From: Acididesulfobacillus acetoxydans
Lineage (GTDB): Bacteria > Bacillota > Desulfitobacteriia > Desulfitobacteriales > Desulfitobacteriaceae
Direction: 5' to 3' (one strand)
DNA length: 37,908 bases
Assembly: GCF_900016645.1 (NCBI RefSeq)
Contig: NZ_CDGJ01000111.1
Shown: piece after piece, positions 8,431 to 16,857 of the stretch
How the letters are laid out: every line of letters begins with the position of its first letter
Numbering within the stretch: the stretch's first letter is position 1
Translations under genes and position numbers: made by a program
The notes under the pieces: model-generated
The model's database searches: none
The model's input: the letters and a program-made list of their open reading frames with translations, nothing else
What the model was told of the DNA's origin: nothing

Positions 8431-9435
8431 TTAGTTAAATAGTTCTGCTTTGAGTTTCTGCACTGTTTCCAAGGGCACACCGGTTATCTCGGCAATGTCT
8501 TCTAAAGGCAATCCTTTTTTCACTGCGTTTCGGGCTGCTTCCAGCTTACCTTCCAGCTTACCTTCCAGCTTGCCTTCTAATATACCTTCTTGCTTAGCTT
8601 TTTCTACCTCAATAGGATTGTACAGGAGTCTAGTCATGCTCAGCACCTCCTCATTTAGCTTTTCATCATTCACATATCTGTTGTTTAAGTACCGGAAGAG
8701 TTCTTCATTCGCTAAGAGTATTTTGTGCAGGTCCCCTCCGTCTATTTCCTCAACTTTAAAAAGTCTGGCTGCTTCATGAGCCATTTCTTCCACGATCTGT
8801 TGGGCTTTCTCGATTAATTCTCTGAGTTCTTGTTCTGTGTGGGTCTTTCTCAGTTTTATTCTTTCCATCTGATAGCGTAACTTAAATACCTGTAATGGCA
8901 ATAGTGGATAGAGTTTTTGTTCTAAGATCTCTTCTTTACCATATTCCCAGTATTTCATGACCGGTACTCGGTATTTTACTTCCTGTCCATCGGGAAATAT
9001 CAGTCTCAGTCTTAGTTCATCTTTAATGCTTGGATTTTGTTCGATGAAGATTACCAACTGTTTGGAGATGTAGAATATCGTTTCTTCTTGGTCTCCAACG
9101 CCTTGGGCTATTTCTTTGGCTTTGCTGATTCCGTATTCTAACATTCTGATGACCATGCTGTCATCGTTGAGTGTCTGTATCTCTACGTGATAATGATTAG
9201 ATTGGTCAGCATCGCTAAGTTTAAGAAAGATGTCTCCTCTGAGAATATTATACGCATCGTCAACGAATTCATTGCTGCCAAAGCTTACTTCGGTGGCTTC
9301 TGCTGCATAGTTTTCTTTGAACAGGCTGTTTAACATGTTGATCAGAACTTTGTTCGATACTGTGAACAGCGATTTTAGTATTTCGTCCAGTTTTATCCGA
9401 TCAGAGTTTGCGTCCTTTTGGGGCAAGTTGCTCAC
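8431..9435 (-). CDS. Rpn-type PD-(D/E)XK nuclease / transposase-like protein
   Basis: A 334-residue protein of the PD-(D/E)XK group annotated as Rpn recombination-promoting nuclease or putative transposase. The N-terminal nuclease core has the expected catalytic pattern: an Asp in ILRGDIFLKL and then HYHVEIQT with the E-x-Q pair. A helical middle part follows, and the C-terminus has three GKLE repeats and a final DIAEITGVPLETVQKLKAEL helix pair, the usual tail of this family. These proteins cut DNA in recA-independent recombination, and their copies are often numerous and recently duplicated in genomes. The start is GTG 9435 after AGAAGG. It stands alone between two plus-strand operons. Confidence 0.87.
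   Translation of the reverse strand: MSNLPQKDANSDRIKLDEILKSLFTVSNKVLINMLNSLFKENYAAEATEVSFGSNEFVDDAYNILRGDIFLKLSDADQSNHYHVEIQTLNDDSMVIRMLEYGISKAKEIAQGVGDQEETIFYISKQLVIFIEQNPSIKDELRLRLIFPDGQEVKYRVPVMKYWEYGKEEILEQKLYPLLPLQVFKLRYQMERIKLRKTHTEQELRELIEKAQQIVEEMAHEAARLFKVEEIDGGDLHKILLANEELFRYLNNRYVNDEKLNEEVLSMTRLLYNPIEVEKAKQEGILEGKLEGKLEGKLEAARNAVKKGLPLEDIAEITGVPLETVQKLKAELFN
8541..8576 (-). repeat. 12-bp coding repeat encoding GKLE units
   Basis: Within the Rpn-like gene, the plus-strand unit CCAGCTTACCTT occurs three times in tandem, the last copy with one change (TTG for TTA). It gives the protein sequence EGKLEGKLEGKLE. Such coding repeats near the C-terminus vary in copy number among Rpn relatives. 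Confidence 0.9.
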
Positions 9436-9543
9436 CTACCTTCTGTGAATATTATACAATAGACTGCGATCGATAACTACTCCTCAGGACAAAGGACTTC
9501 GGTACCTCCACGTCCTTAGGATTGAGAATATTCGCAAAACCAC

Positions 9544-9589
9544 TTGACAAAGACCTCCTCCCCCTGATAAACTTAACACTGTAAAGTTT
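9544..9589 (+). promoter_or_regulatory. Promoter and dyad operator of the TetR gene
   Basis: A consensus -35 TTGACA (9544-9549) is followed after 16 bases by GATAAA (9566-9571). Overlapping the -10 and the expected start point is the dyad AAACTT-N9-AAGTTT (9569-9589). TetR regulators usually block their own promoter by binding such a dyad, so this is a good candidate autorepression site. No separate strong promoter was found before the glycyl radical enzyme gene, so the TetR gene and the enzymes may be one transcript. Confidence 0.6.
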
Positions 9590-9607
9590 TAAAGGTGGTC
9601 GACAACT

Positions 9608-10270
9608 ATGCGCACAAAAAGGCCGGAATGGCAGGTTGAGCAGACGCGAGACAAGATCCGACAGGCTGCATTGGAACTTTTTCGACTCCAGGGGTTTCAG
9701 GAGGTGACGATGCGTAAAATTGCCCGGCAGGCTGGGTTTTCCCCGACGGCAATCTATCTTTATTATCCGGCAAAAGATGCTTTGTACTTGGAAATTCTGA
9801 AAGACGGGTTTGAAATTTTGTTTCGCCTTCTGCAGACCGGCACAGACCCGATATTGCCGCCGCTGGAAAGAATTCAGCGTTATACCCAGACCTACTTAAA
9901 ATTCAGCCAGGAATACGCCAATTATTATGATCTAATGTTTTCTTATCCAGTGCCCAAGTATTTGGATTATGTGGGAACAGAGATGGAATATTTAGCCTGG
10001 GAAGAAAAAAGGATAGCCCTGCAAGACCTGGAACTGCTTCAAACGGCATTAAGAGAAGCCCAAGCTCGCCAAGTCCTCAGAGCTGATTTAGAAGCAGTCT
10101 ATATGGCGAACACCTTATTAAGTCTCTGTCACGGCATGATTTCCTTGCACCGTTCGCATATATGGTCTGAACTGAATACATCTCTAACCGAACTCTATCA
10201 TCAGGCAGTGGAAAACTTCCTGTCCGGCTTGATGGAGCGGCGGCTTTCAGAATCGCATCCCATCGAATAG
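9608..10270 (+). CDS. TetR-family transcriptional regulator
   Basis: A 220-residue TetR repressor. The N-terminal HTH is clear (TRDKIRQAALELFRLQGFQEVTMRKIARQAGFSPTAIYLYYPAKDAL, residues about 13-59). The C-terminal ligand domain (FLKFSQEYANYYDLMFS..., LSLCHGMISL) resembles the WHG-type TetR C-domain. It is preceded by a consensus promoter with a dyad and by AAAGGTGG. The glycyl radical enzyme gene follows 120 bases later in the same direction, so it probably senses the substrate or product of that pathway. WHG-type TetR proteins often bind fatty or aromatic acyl ligands, which would fit the SCP2 domain next door; that link is inference. Confidence 0.93.
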   Translation: MRTKRPEWQVEQTRDKIRQAALELFRLQGFQEVTMRKIARQAGFSPTAIYLYYPAKDALYLEILKDGFEILFRLLQTGTDPILPPLERIQRYTQTYLKFSQEYANYYDLMFSYPVPKYLDYVGTEMEYLAWEEKRIALQDLELLQTALREAQARQVLRADLEAVYMANTLLSLCHGMISLHRSHIWSELNTSLTELYHQAVENFLSGLMERRLSESHPIE

Positions 10271-10393
10271 AACCCAGGCAGAGCAACGCCGCCTGTTAAA
10301 TGCTCCGCGTAGGCCCGGGTGAAACGGGGTAGAGCAATGTCAAAAGGACAAACGCGTAATGCATTGTTTTTCTGGTAAAGGGGGGGATCCGTG

Positions 10394-13300
10394 ATGTATC
10401 AAGCGCTGGATGTTCTGGGCGCTCGTCTGGCAGGGAGTGCCATGCTGAGGCTGATGTCTCTTTCTTTTCGTCTGGATCCGGCGTTGCGACGCAACCTGGT
10501 TGACGGCAAGAAAGGCTTGTACGACTATGTTTTCAATGCCCGGTTGTTGTTCCGGACTCGGGATGATTCTGTTCTGATTCATGTTGAGTTCAAAGAGGGA
10601 AAAATGCAGGTGGGCCGAGGTCGGATTGAGCGTCCGGATTTAACCCTGACTTTTAAATCTCCTCAAACCTTGCGCAAGCTTTTTTCTCCCTTCAATCCGG
10701 GGGATCCCTTGATCATGATGTTAGAGAACGAACTTTCCGCTGAGGGAAATATGATATTTCTCGCCCGATTCGGACATCTGGGGAAAGAAATCTCCACGGG
10801 TAAGAAAAAACGACGTCGGCTGGCCCATGCCGGCCCCGTGCCACTATCGGAGGTCGGCACAACGCCACCCTCAGGTGCAACCTACAATCCCGAGTCCAAA
10901 GCGAAACCCTTTTGGCCCATGCAGCCACCCGGGGCAGCAGCACCAACCAGCAATTCCAGACTCAATGAGGCACCGATTCGGCAAGCAACCCTCATATCCA
11001 GCCCCCATGACCAAGTTGGGGTACTGTCCGAACCGTTTCTCAGCCGTTACACCTTGGAGGACTTTCCCCGCCTCAAGTTTATCCGTCAGAGGCTTAACGA
11101 TAACCCCGGAGAAATCTGCAGCGAGAGACCCCGCCTACTCACGGAGTATTTTCTCCAGGCCGGCTTCGAACGGGATGCTTCCGGACGGGAACGGGATCCG
11201 GAACTGCGTCAGGCCGAAGCCTTAAACCATATTTTGACACACCGCCAGGCGGTTATCCACGATTGGGATATTTTAGCGGGAACGAGCACCACGAAAGAGG
11301 TCGGCGTTCTGCTCTACCCGGAATTTGGTGCGGGTCTTCTCTGGCCGGAACTTCTGACGATTGATGAACGCAAACTTAATCCGTACCGAATAACCGTGGA
11401 AGATATTGATATCCTCAACGATCTCATCTTTCCCTTCTGGAGCGAACGTAATGTCATGGAATACACTCGGGCCCACTATGGTAATCCGAGTTGCCAACAG
11501 CTCAATGACCGCTGGGTGCTTTATTTTTCCTGGAAACCGCATGCGGTATCCCATACTATTCCCGATTTCCCCACTATTCTCCGGCGTGGGCTTTTGGATC
11601 TCATGCGCGAAGCACAGGAAATGGAGGCCAGTGCCCAAACGGAAAAAGAACGTACCTTCTATCTCGCTTTACAGATTGCTCAGGAGGGGGTTCTGGCCTA
11701 TACGGCACATTTGCGGGAAAAAGTGCAAGAGATGGCCGCCCAACTTACGCCAAGGGAATCGGCGCCAGAGCAGCGCCGTAAGCAAGAGTTACTGGACATG
11801 GCGGAGGTTTTGGCCAGGGTTCCGGCTTATCCGGCCCGCACGCTGAAGGAAGCGGTCAACGCCATCTGGCTCTGTTGGGTCTCGCTTCATATGGAGAATA
11901 TGAATGCCGGACTCTCTTTGGGCCGTCTCGATCAATGGTTACAGCCCTATTTTCTGCAGGATATCGCCCGTGCCCAAAGCGAAGAAGAAAAGGAAAAAAT
12001 TATTTACCGGAGCATTGAGTCAGTCGGAGCCTTGTTCTTGAAATGTGCCGATCATCTTCCGGCTTCCCCGGACATCGGCAACCGTTTATTCGGCGGCAGT
12101 TCTTCCGACCAAGCTCTAACCCTCGGCGGGGTAACTCCGAGCGGAGAGAGTGCGGTTTGTGATATGACCTACATTTTTCTCAAGGTTACGGAAATGCTCA
12201 CCCTGCGCGATCCGAATGTGAACGCCCGCTACTATCCAGGCGTCAACTCACCGGAGTACCTCAAACGCCTGATCGAGGTGAACCGCATCACCGCAGCCAC
12301 ACCTTCCCTGCATAATGATGCAGCCATCATTCCCGCCATGCTGCAACAAGGATTCAGTTTGGAGGATGCGCGAGACTGGGCTGCCACGGGATGTGTGGAA
12401 CCGACCAGTGCCGGCCGCCATTTTGGGCACACGAATAGCATGCTGCTTAATACAGTGGCTCCGCTGGAGATGGCCCTGCATAACGGCTTTCATCCTCTCC
12501 TGGGCGAACAGGTGGGACCCGAAACCGGCGATCCGTCCCTTCCCGGAACTTTTCCCACATTTGCCTCTTTTAAAGAAGCCTACAAGCTGCAATTGAGTTT
12601 TCTAATTAGTCAGGCTATTGAGTATAATAACCTTTTGGGAAAATCCCATCAGTATCTCCATCCGACCCCTCTATTGTCTTCCTTCATCCAAGGCCCCATA
12701 GAGAAAGGAAAAGACGTTATTGAAGGAGGTGCCCGCTATAACTCTTCCGGTGCCGCTCTCGTCTCCATTACGGATGTGGTTGATAGTCTGATGGTCATTC
12801 GGAATTTGATCTATGAGGCAGAAACGGTCAGCTGGACCATTTTATTGGCTGCTCTAGCCGCAGACTTCAAGGGTTATGAAACCCTTCATGCCCTAATTCT
12901 CTCCAAAATACCTAAGTTCGGCACAGAAGCCGAACAACCACGCCAACTCGCCCAAGAACTGATCGACTTCATCTATGCTGAATATCAAAGCCACGAAAAC
13001 TACCGTGGCGGCAAGTACACCAGTGGTTTCTGGAGCATGTCCAACCATGTGGCTTTCGGCACGCTCTCGGGAGCGATTCCTTCCGGACGGCGGAAAGGAC
13101 AGCCTTTTACACCGGGAATCACCCCTTCGCCGGGGGTTGGCGATCAACTCCTAGACAACATGCAGACCGTTGCCTCGCTTAAAGCTGAAATGATGCCCAA
13201 CAACATCGCTTTTAACGTAAAAATTGCCCCCGGTCCTCAAGATACGCATGCCCTGTTTGTCGAGCGGGTTGCTGCCTATACCCAAACCTATTTTGAACTC

Positions 13301-13498
13301 GGCGGTATGCAGCTTCAGTTTAATATTGTAACGACCGAAACCCTCAAAGACGCCATGGCTCATCCCGAGAACTACCGCTGGTTGCTGGTACGCATTTCCG
13401 GATATAATGCTTATTTTATTGAATTAAACGAGGATATGCAACAGGAAATCATCCGGCGTACGGAATTTCATCTGGAAGAGAAACGGGGGCTTGTATGA
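10394..13498 (+). CDS. Glycyl radical enzyme with N-terminal SCP2 lipid-binding domain
   Basis: A 1034-residue pyruvate-formate-lyase-like enzyme, about 200 residues longer than usual. Residues about 20-135 form an SCP2 (sterol carrier) domain: FKEGKMQVGRGRIERPDLTLTF, then LRKLFSPFNPGDPLIMML and a last helix. A Pro/Ala/Ser-rich linker (about 136-215) joins it to the glycyl radical body. Catalytic Cys667 and Glu669 lie in ATGCVEPTSAGR, the C-x-E signature of dehydratase, C-N/C-S lyase and decarboxylase members rather than PFL (Cys-Cys). The radical Gly1003 lies in RISGYNAYF. The start is ATG 10394 after AAGGGGGGG (GTG 10391 is adjacent). The activase overlaps by 4 bases and an AOR follows, so the product is probably an aldehyde. 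SCP2 domains bind lipids, suggesting a hydrophobic or acyl-CoA-like substrate. The reaction is unknown. Confidence 0.93.
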   Translation: MYQALDVLGARLAGSAMLRLMSLSFRLDPALRRNLVDGKKGLYDYVFNARLLFRTRDDSVLIHVEFKEGKMQVGRGRIERPDLTLTFKSPQTLRKLFSPFNPGDPLIMMLENELSAEGNMIFLARFGHLGKEISTGKKKRRRLAHAGPVPLSEVGTTPPSGATYNPESKAKPFWPMQPPGAAAPTSNSRLNEAPIRQATLISSPHDQVGVLSEPFLSRYTLEDFPRLKFIRQRLNDNPGEICSERPRLLTEYFLQAGFERDASGRERDPELRQAEALNHILTHRQAVIHDWDILAGTSTTKEVGVLLYPEFGAGLLWPELLTIDERKLNPYRITVEDIDILNDLIFPFWSERNVMEYTRAHYGNPSCQQLNDRWVLYFSWKPHAVSHTIPDFPTILRRGLLDLMREAQEMEASAQTEKERTFYLALQIAQEGVLAYTAHLREKVQEMAAQLTPRESAPEQRRKQELLDMAEVLARVPAYPARTLKEAVNAIWLCWVSLHMENMNAGLSLGRLDQWLQPYFLQDIARAQSEEEKEKIIYRSIESVGALFLKCADHLPASPDIGNRLFGGSSSDQALTLGGVTPSGESAVCDMTYIFLKVTEMLTLRDPNVNARYYPGVNSPEYLKRLIEVNRITAATPSLHNDAAIIPAMLQQGFSLEDARDWAATGCVEPTSAGRHFGHTNSMLLNTVAPLEMALHNGFHPLLGEQVGPETGDPSLPGTFPTFASFKEAYKLQLSFLISQAIEYNNLLGKSHQYLHPTPLLSSFIQGPIEKGKDVIEGGARYNSSGAALVSITDVVDSLMVIRNLIYEAETVSWTILLAALAADFKGYETLHALILSKIPKFGTEAEQPRQLAQELIDFIYAEYQSHENYRGGKYTSGFWSMSNHVAFGTLSGAIPSGRRKGQPFTPGITPSPGVGDQLLDNMQTVASLKAEMMPNNIAFNVKIAPGPQDTHALFVERVAAYTQTYFELGGMQLQFNIVTTETLKDAMAHPENYRWLLVRISGYNAYFIELNEDMQQEIIRRTEFHLEEKRGLV

Positions 13499-14424
13499 AC
13501 AAACCCTCGCTGAGCAAAACCTTGATCAGAGAACCTCTAATTATAGAAATCAAGCGCAATGCTTTAGACGATGGGCCCGGCATCCGCACCGTTGTCTTTT
13601 TCAAAGGCTGTCCCTTGTCTTGTGTCTGGTGTCAAAATCCGGAGGCCATTAACCCTGAAGTAGAGGTAATGTTCTCGCCGGGGGACTGCCTTCACTGTGA
13701 TATCTGTCAACAGGCTTGTCCCACCGGGGCCCTCGATCTGCAGCGACAACCCTACCCTATTGACTTGGCAAACTGTCAACACTGTACGGTTTGTGTGGAT
13801 CCGTGCCCCAGCCAAGGACTGCGGCGTATGGGCCGGGTCTATACCGTCGAGGAACTGATTGAAGAAGTCTTGCGGGATAGCGCATTCTACCGCAATTCAG
13901 GAGGCGGAGTGACCTTATCCGGGGGCGAAGCCACCCTTTACCCGGATTTTCAAATGCGACTGCTTCCAATACTGAAACAACAGGGAATTCATATTACGCT
14001 GGAAACGTGCGGCTATTACCAGCGCCCTCAGTTCGAGAGGCATATCCTTCCCTATCTGGATCTGATCTTCTTCGATCTCAAGTTCGCCGATGCCGGGCAG
14101 CACCAGCGGTATACGGGCAAACGCAATGATCTCATTTTAGCCAACTTCCGGCAACTGGTGAAGCTGTCCAGGATACCGGTATTACCGCGCATACCCCTGA
14201 TTCCGGGAATTACTACGACTCCGGAAAACTTACAAGGCATCGCGGATTTTCTGCGTTCTGAAAATATACATGAAGTAGCCCTGCTGCCCTATAACCCGCT
14301 TTGGAGCGAAAAAGCAGAGCATCTGGGACGGGTACTGACTTATCAGCACTCACAATGGCTGAGCGCAGAAGAACTGTCCGCCTGCAGTCACTATTTTACA
14401 GACTTCAAAATCATTTACTTTTAA
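13495..14424 (+). CDS. Glycyl radical enzyme activating enzyme (radical SAM)
   Basis: A 309-residue radical SAM protein that uses S-adenosylmethionine to form the glycyl radical on its partner. The radical SAM cluster ligands are Cys39, Cys43 and Cys46 (CPLSCVWC). An insert with two ferredoxin-type 4Fe-4S motifs follows (Cys65/68/71/75 and Cys94/97/100/104), as in activases of dehydratase and decarboxylase GREs but not of PFL. Other family blocks are DDGPGIRTVVFFKGC, GGGVTLSGGEA and LDLIFFDLK. ATG 13495 overlaps the GRE stop (ATGA), so the pair is translationally coupled and the GRE just upstream is surely its target. Confidence 0.95.
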   Translation: MNKPSLSKTLIREPLIIEIKRNALDDGPGIRTVVFFKGCPLSCVWCQNPEAINPEVEVMFSPGDCLHCDICQQACPTGALDLQRQPYPIDLANCQHCTVCVDPCPSQGLRRMGRVYTVEELIEEVLRDSAFYRNSGGGVTLSGGEATLYPDFQMRLLPILKQQGIHITLETCGYYQRPQFERHILPYLDLIFFDLKFADAGQHQRYTGKRNDLILANFRQLVKLSRIPVLPRIPLIPGITTTPENLQGIADFLRSENIHEVALLPYNPLWSEKAEHLGRVLTYQHSQWLSAEELSACSHYFTDFKIIYF

Positions 14425-14436
14425 GGGGGTATCGGA

Positions 14437-16341
14437 GTGAGCACTAAATACGGGGGCTACATGGGCAAAGTATTGCAGATTGACCTTTCTAACCAAAAAC
14501 TTAGCGAATATCCTTGGACCGATCAAGACCGCGAGCTCTATTTGGGTGGTAAAATCATGGCGGCGAAAATCCTTTATGATAACCTTACGACCAAAATCGA
14601 TCCGCTCTCCGCAGCGAATCTCTTAGTCGTCACGACCGGGCCGCTGACGGGAAGCGGGGCACCGAGTTCCAGTCGCTTTAACATCTCCACCCTTTCCCCC
14701 CTGACCGAATTCATTGCCTCTTCTAATTGTGGGGGGACCTTTGGACTGTTTTTGAAAAAAGCAGGCTACGATGCGCTGATCCTTGGCGGAAAAGCTGCCA
14801 AACCCGTCTGGATTGAAATACATAATGAAACCGTGGCCCTCCATGCCGCCGACGCGCTGTGGGGCAAAACGACCGGAGAAACCCAGAAGCTGCTCCAGGC
14901 AGACACGGGCAAGCTGGTCATCGGTCCGGCGGGTGAAAACTTGGTGCGGTACGCCTCCATTGCCAGCGGTGAACGAATGGCCGGTCGGGCAGGCATAGGT
15001 GCTGTCATGGGCTCTAAAAATCTAAAGGCGGTTGTGGTAAGTGGTGATCACACCGTTCGCATCGCCGACCGTACAAGCATGAAAAAAATTTATCAAGGTT
15101 GGCTCAAACAACTGCGGCAACATCCTTTAACAGGTAACCTTTTGCCTAAACTGGGGACGGCCGGTCTCTTGGTCCCGATGAATGCCCATAAAATTCTGGC
15201 GACTCGTAATTACCAATACGGTCAATATAAGGATTTTGAATTGATATCCGGTAAGACGTTGGCTGAAAAGCATCTCGTTAAAAACCGAGGTTGTCAGACC
15301 TGCCCGATTCAATGCGGCAGGGTGGTACGGGTTGAGGGCCGGGAGGTCAAAGGCCCAGAACTGGAAACACTGGGGCTGCTCGGGTCGAATCTGGAAAACA
15401 ACGACTTGGAACTCATCTTGAAGTGGAACCTGCTCCTGGATGAACTCGGAATGGACACGATCAGCACAGGCAGTACCCTAGCGTTTGCCATGGAGCTGCA
15501 AGAAAAGGGACTGTGGTCAAACGGACTGCAATTCGGCCAAACGGCTAACCTGGAAAATATTTTTGCTGATATTGCTTATCGGCGAGGCATCGGCGATTTG
15601 TTAGCCGAAGGTACAAAACGGTTGGCGAAGCGATTTGGCGGTCAGGCGTTCGCCATTCAGGCCAAAGGACTCGAACTTGCCGCCTATGAGCCAAGGGGAG
15701 CGGTCGGACTGGGTTTAGGCTATGCTACGGCCAACCGGGGAGGGTGTCATCTCAATGCCGGCTACTTAGTGATCTTGGAAGGTCTGGGACTTAACATGGA
15801 TCCGCATACACCCAAGGCTAAAGCTGCCCTGACCATCACCCTCCAAAATATCATGGAAGCGGTATCGGCCGGCGGCAGCTGTGTCTTTACGCTATTTGCC
15901 ATGATTCCCTCCGGCTTGGTCCGCCGGCCCAATCGTTACTTGACCCGCCTCGTCAACCAAGCCTTAAAACACTCCGGAGGGATGGTTCACCTGATCAACA
16001 AGCTTTCTGCAAAATTCCTGGCACTAAATCTTCCGTTGCTGCCACAAAGCTCTGCCATCCGTAGTGTGACCGGTCTGCCGATGAATTTCGGTAAATTCAG
16101 GGATATCGGGGAGAGAGGCTTCACCTTGGAAAGAATGTTTAACCTTCGCCTGGGCTTAACTGCAAACGATGACAGTTTGCCGGAGCGCCTGACCGCCGAT
16201 CTTCAGGATCCCCATGATCAGCGCACCCGAGTCCCACTTGACGAGATGAAACAGGAGTATTACCGCAAGAGGGGCTGGGATGCCGAGGGCAGACCCCGCG
16301 CCAAAACCTTAAGAAGGCTGGGTTTGCTTGAGCGGGTTTGA
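14437..16341 (+). CDS. Aldehyde:ferredoxin oxidoreductase (tungsten family)
   Basis: A 634-residue AOR-family enzyme that oxidises an aldehyde to the acid, or runs in reverse, with ferredoxin and a bis-pterin tungsten (or molybdenum) centre. The 4Fe-4S ligands appear as Cys286, Cys289 and Cys293 (CQTCPIQC) and Cys482 (GGSCVFT). Family blocks include GYMGKVLQIDL, TGPLTGSGAPSSSRF, GRAGIGAVMGSKNLKAVVV, LETLGLLGSNLEN and YEPRGAVGLGLGYATANRGGCHL. The start is GTG 14437, 7 bases after AAGGGGGT. It follows the activase by 12 bases, so it should act on the GRE product. The position of the second key acid in EPRG differs from the more common HPRG/DPRG, which may affect substrate range. Confidence 0.94.
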   Translation: MSTKYGGYMGKVLQIDLSNQKLSEYPWTDQDRELYLGGKIMAAKILYDNLTTKIDPLSAANLLVVTTGPLTGSGAPSSSRFNISTLSPLTEFIASSNCGGTFGLFLKKAGYDALILGGKAAKPVWIEIHNETVALHAADALWGKTTGETQKLLQADTGKLVIGPAGENLVRYASIASGERMAGRAGIGAVMGSKNLKAVVVSGDHTVRIADRTSMKKIYQGWLKQLRQHPLTGNLLPKLGTAGLLVPMNAHKILATRNYQYGQYKDFELISGKTLAEKHLVKNRGCQTCPIQCGRVVRVEGREVKGPELETLGLLGSNLENNDLELILKWNLLLDELGMDTISTGSTLAFAMELQEKGLWSNGLQFGQTANLENIFADIAYRRGIGDLLAEGTKRLAKRFGGQAFAIQAKGLELAAYEPRGAVGLGLGYATANRGGCHLNAGYLVILEGLGLNMDPHTPKAKAALTITLQNIMEAVSAGGSCVFTLFAMIPSGLVRRPNRYLTRLVNQALKHSGGMVHLINKLSAKFLALNLPLLPQSSAIRSVTGLPMNFGKFRDIGERGFTLERMFNLRLGLTANDDSLPERLTADLQDPHDQRTRVPLDEMKQEYYRKRGWDAEGRPRAKTLRRLGLLERV

Positions 16342-16407
16342 GTATTAGATCACATTGAGTATCAGCGAGTAAATCTTGGTTTATTGAGGGAGGAGAGGAG
16401 CAGTTCT

Positions 16408-16560
16408 ATGCCTCCAGTCCTAATCGAAACACTCTTCATCGGTGCCGGAACGTATTTGTTGCGGGCCGGTTCCCTGAGTTTGTGCAGTCGTGTATCTTGG
16501 CCGGAGTGGGCGCGCAAATGGCTGTCCTTTGTCACACCCGCTGTCCTGATTGCGACTTAA
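16408..16560 (+). pseudogene. azlD-like fragment (branched-chain amino acid exporter subunit, 5' part only)
   Basis: A 50-codon frame starts at ATG 16408 behind a strong GGAGGAGAGG site. It reads MPPVLIETLFIGAGTYLLRA and ends SFVTPAVLIAT. This resembles the first half of AzlD, the small membrane partner of AzlC, which is normally about 100 residues. After PAVL the similarity ends and a stop follows; the remaining helices are missing, replaced by the end of the convergent DUF2442 gene. It lies 66 bases after the AOR gene. Most likely it is the stub left when the DUF4160/DUF2442 segment was acquired or flanking DNA was lost; a very small functional protein cannot be excluded. Confidence 0.6.
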
Positions 16561-16846
16561 ACAAACCGGCCGGCTCCTCAACTTCGGGACAAGTCCGGTA
16601 CAGTTCCAACGGGTCAAGATCCAGACATTCCGTTTCATCATAGTTGCCCTTGAGGTCCCAAGCTAGTGTATGATTTAAGACCTTGCATGAGCCGAGAAAT
16701 TTTTCTCTGTCTATCAGCGGTGCAAACACCCCTTGGCCCACCAGATTCTTGGCGTCAAAGAGTTTAATACTTCCGTCGTCAAAGTAAATGTATACACGAT
16801 AATCTTCAGTGGGTATGACTTGAATAACTTCGGGAAAATAATCCAT
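16532..16846 (-). CDS. DUF2442 protein (partner of DUF4160)
   Basis: A 104-residue protein. The region MDYFPEVIQVIPTEDYRVYI, then DDGSIKLFDAKNLVGQGVFAPL and ALAWDL-like text (NHTLAWDLKGNYDETECLDL) is the DUF2442 pattern, a small domain often found beside DUF4160. The start is ATG 16846, 7 bases after AGAGGTG. The DUF4160 gene ends 11 bases upstream, so the two form one unit. DUF2442/DUF4160 pairs have been suggested to act like toxin-antitoxin modules; their biochemical role is not firmly known to me. The C-terminal tail overlaps the convergent azlD stub by 29 bases. Confidence 0.82.
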   Translation of the reverse strand: MDYFPEVIQVIPTEDYRVYIYFDDGSIKLFDAKNLVGQGVFAPLIDREKFLGSCKVLNHTLAWDLKGNYDETECLDLDPLELYRTCPEVEEPAGLFKSQSGQRV

Positions 16847-16857
16847 AACAATCACCT

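Noticed and set aside
10827..11225. 132-codon plus-strand frame within the GRE linker region
   Set aside because: Shadow frame of the Pro-rich linker; no ribosome site or similarity.
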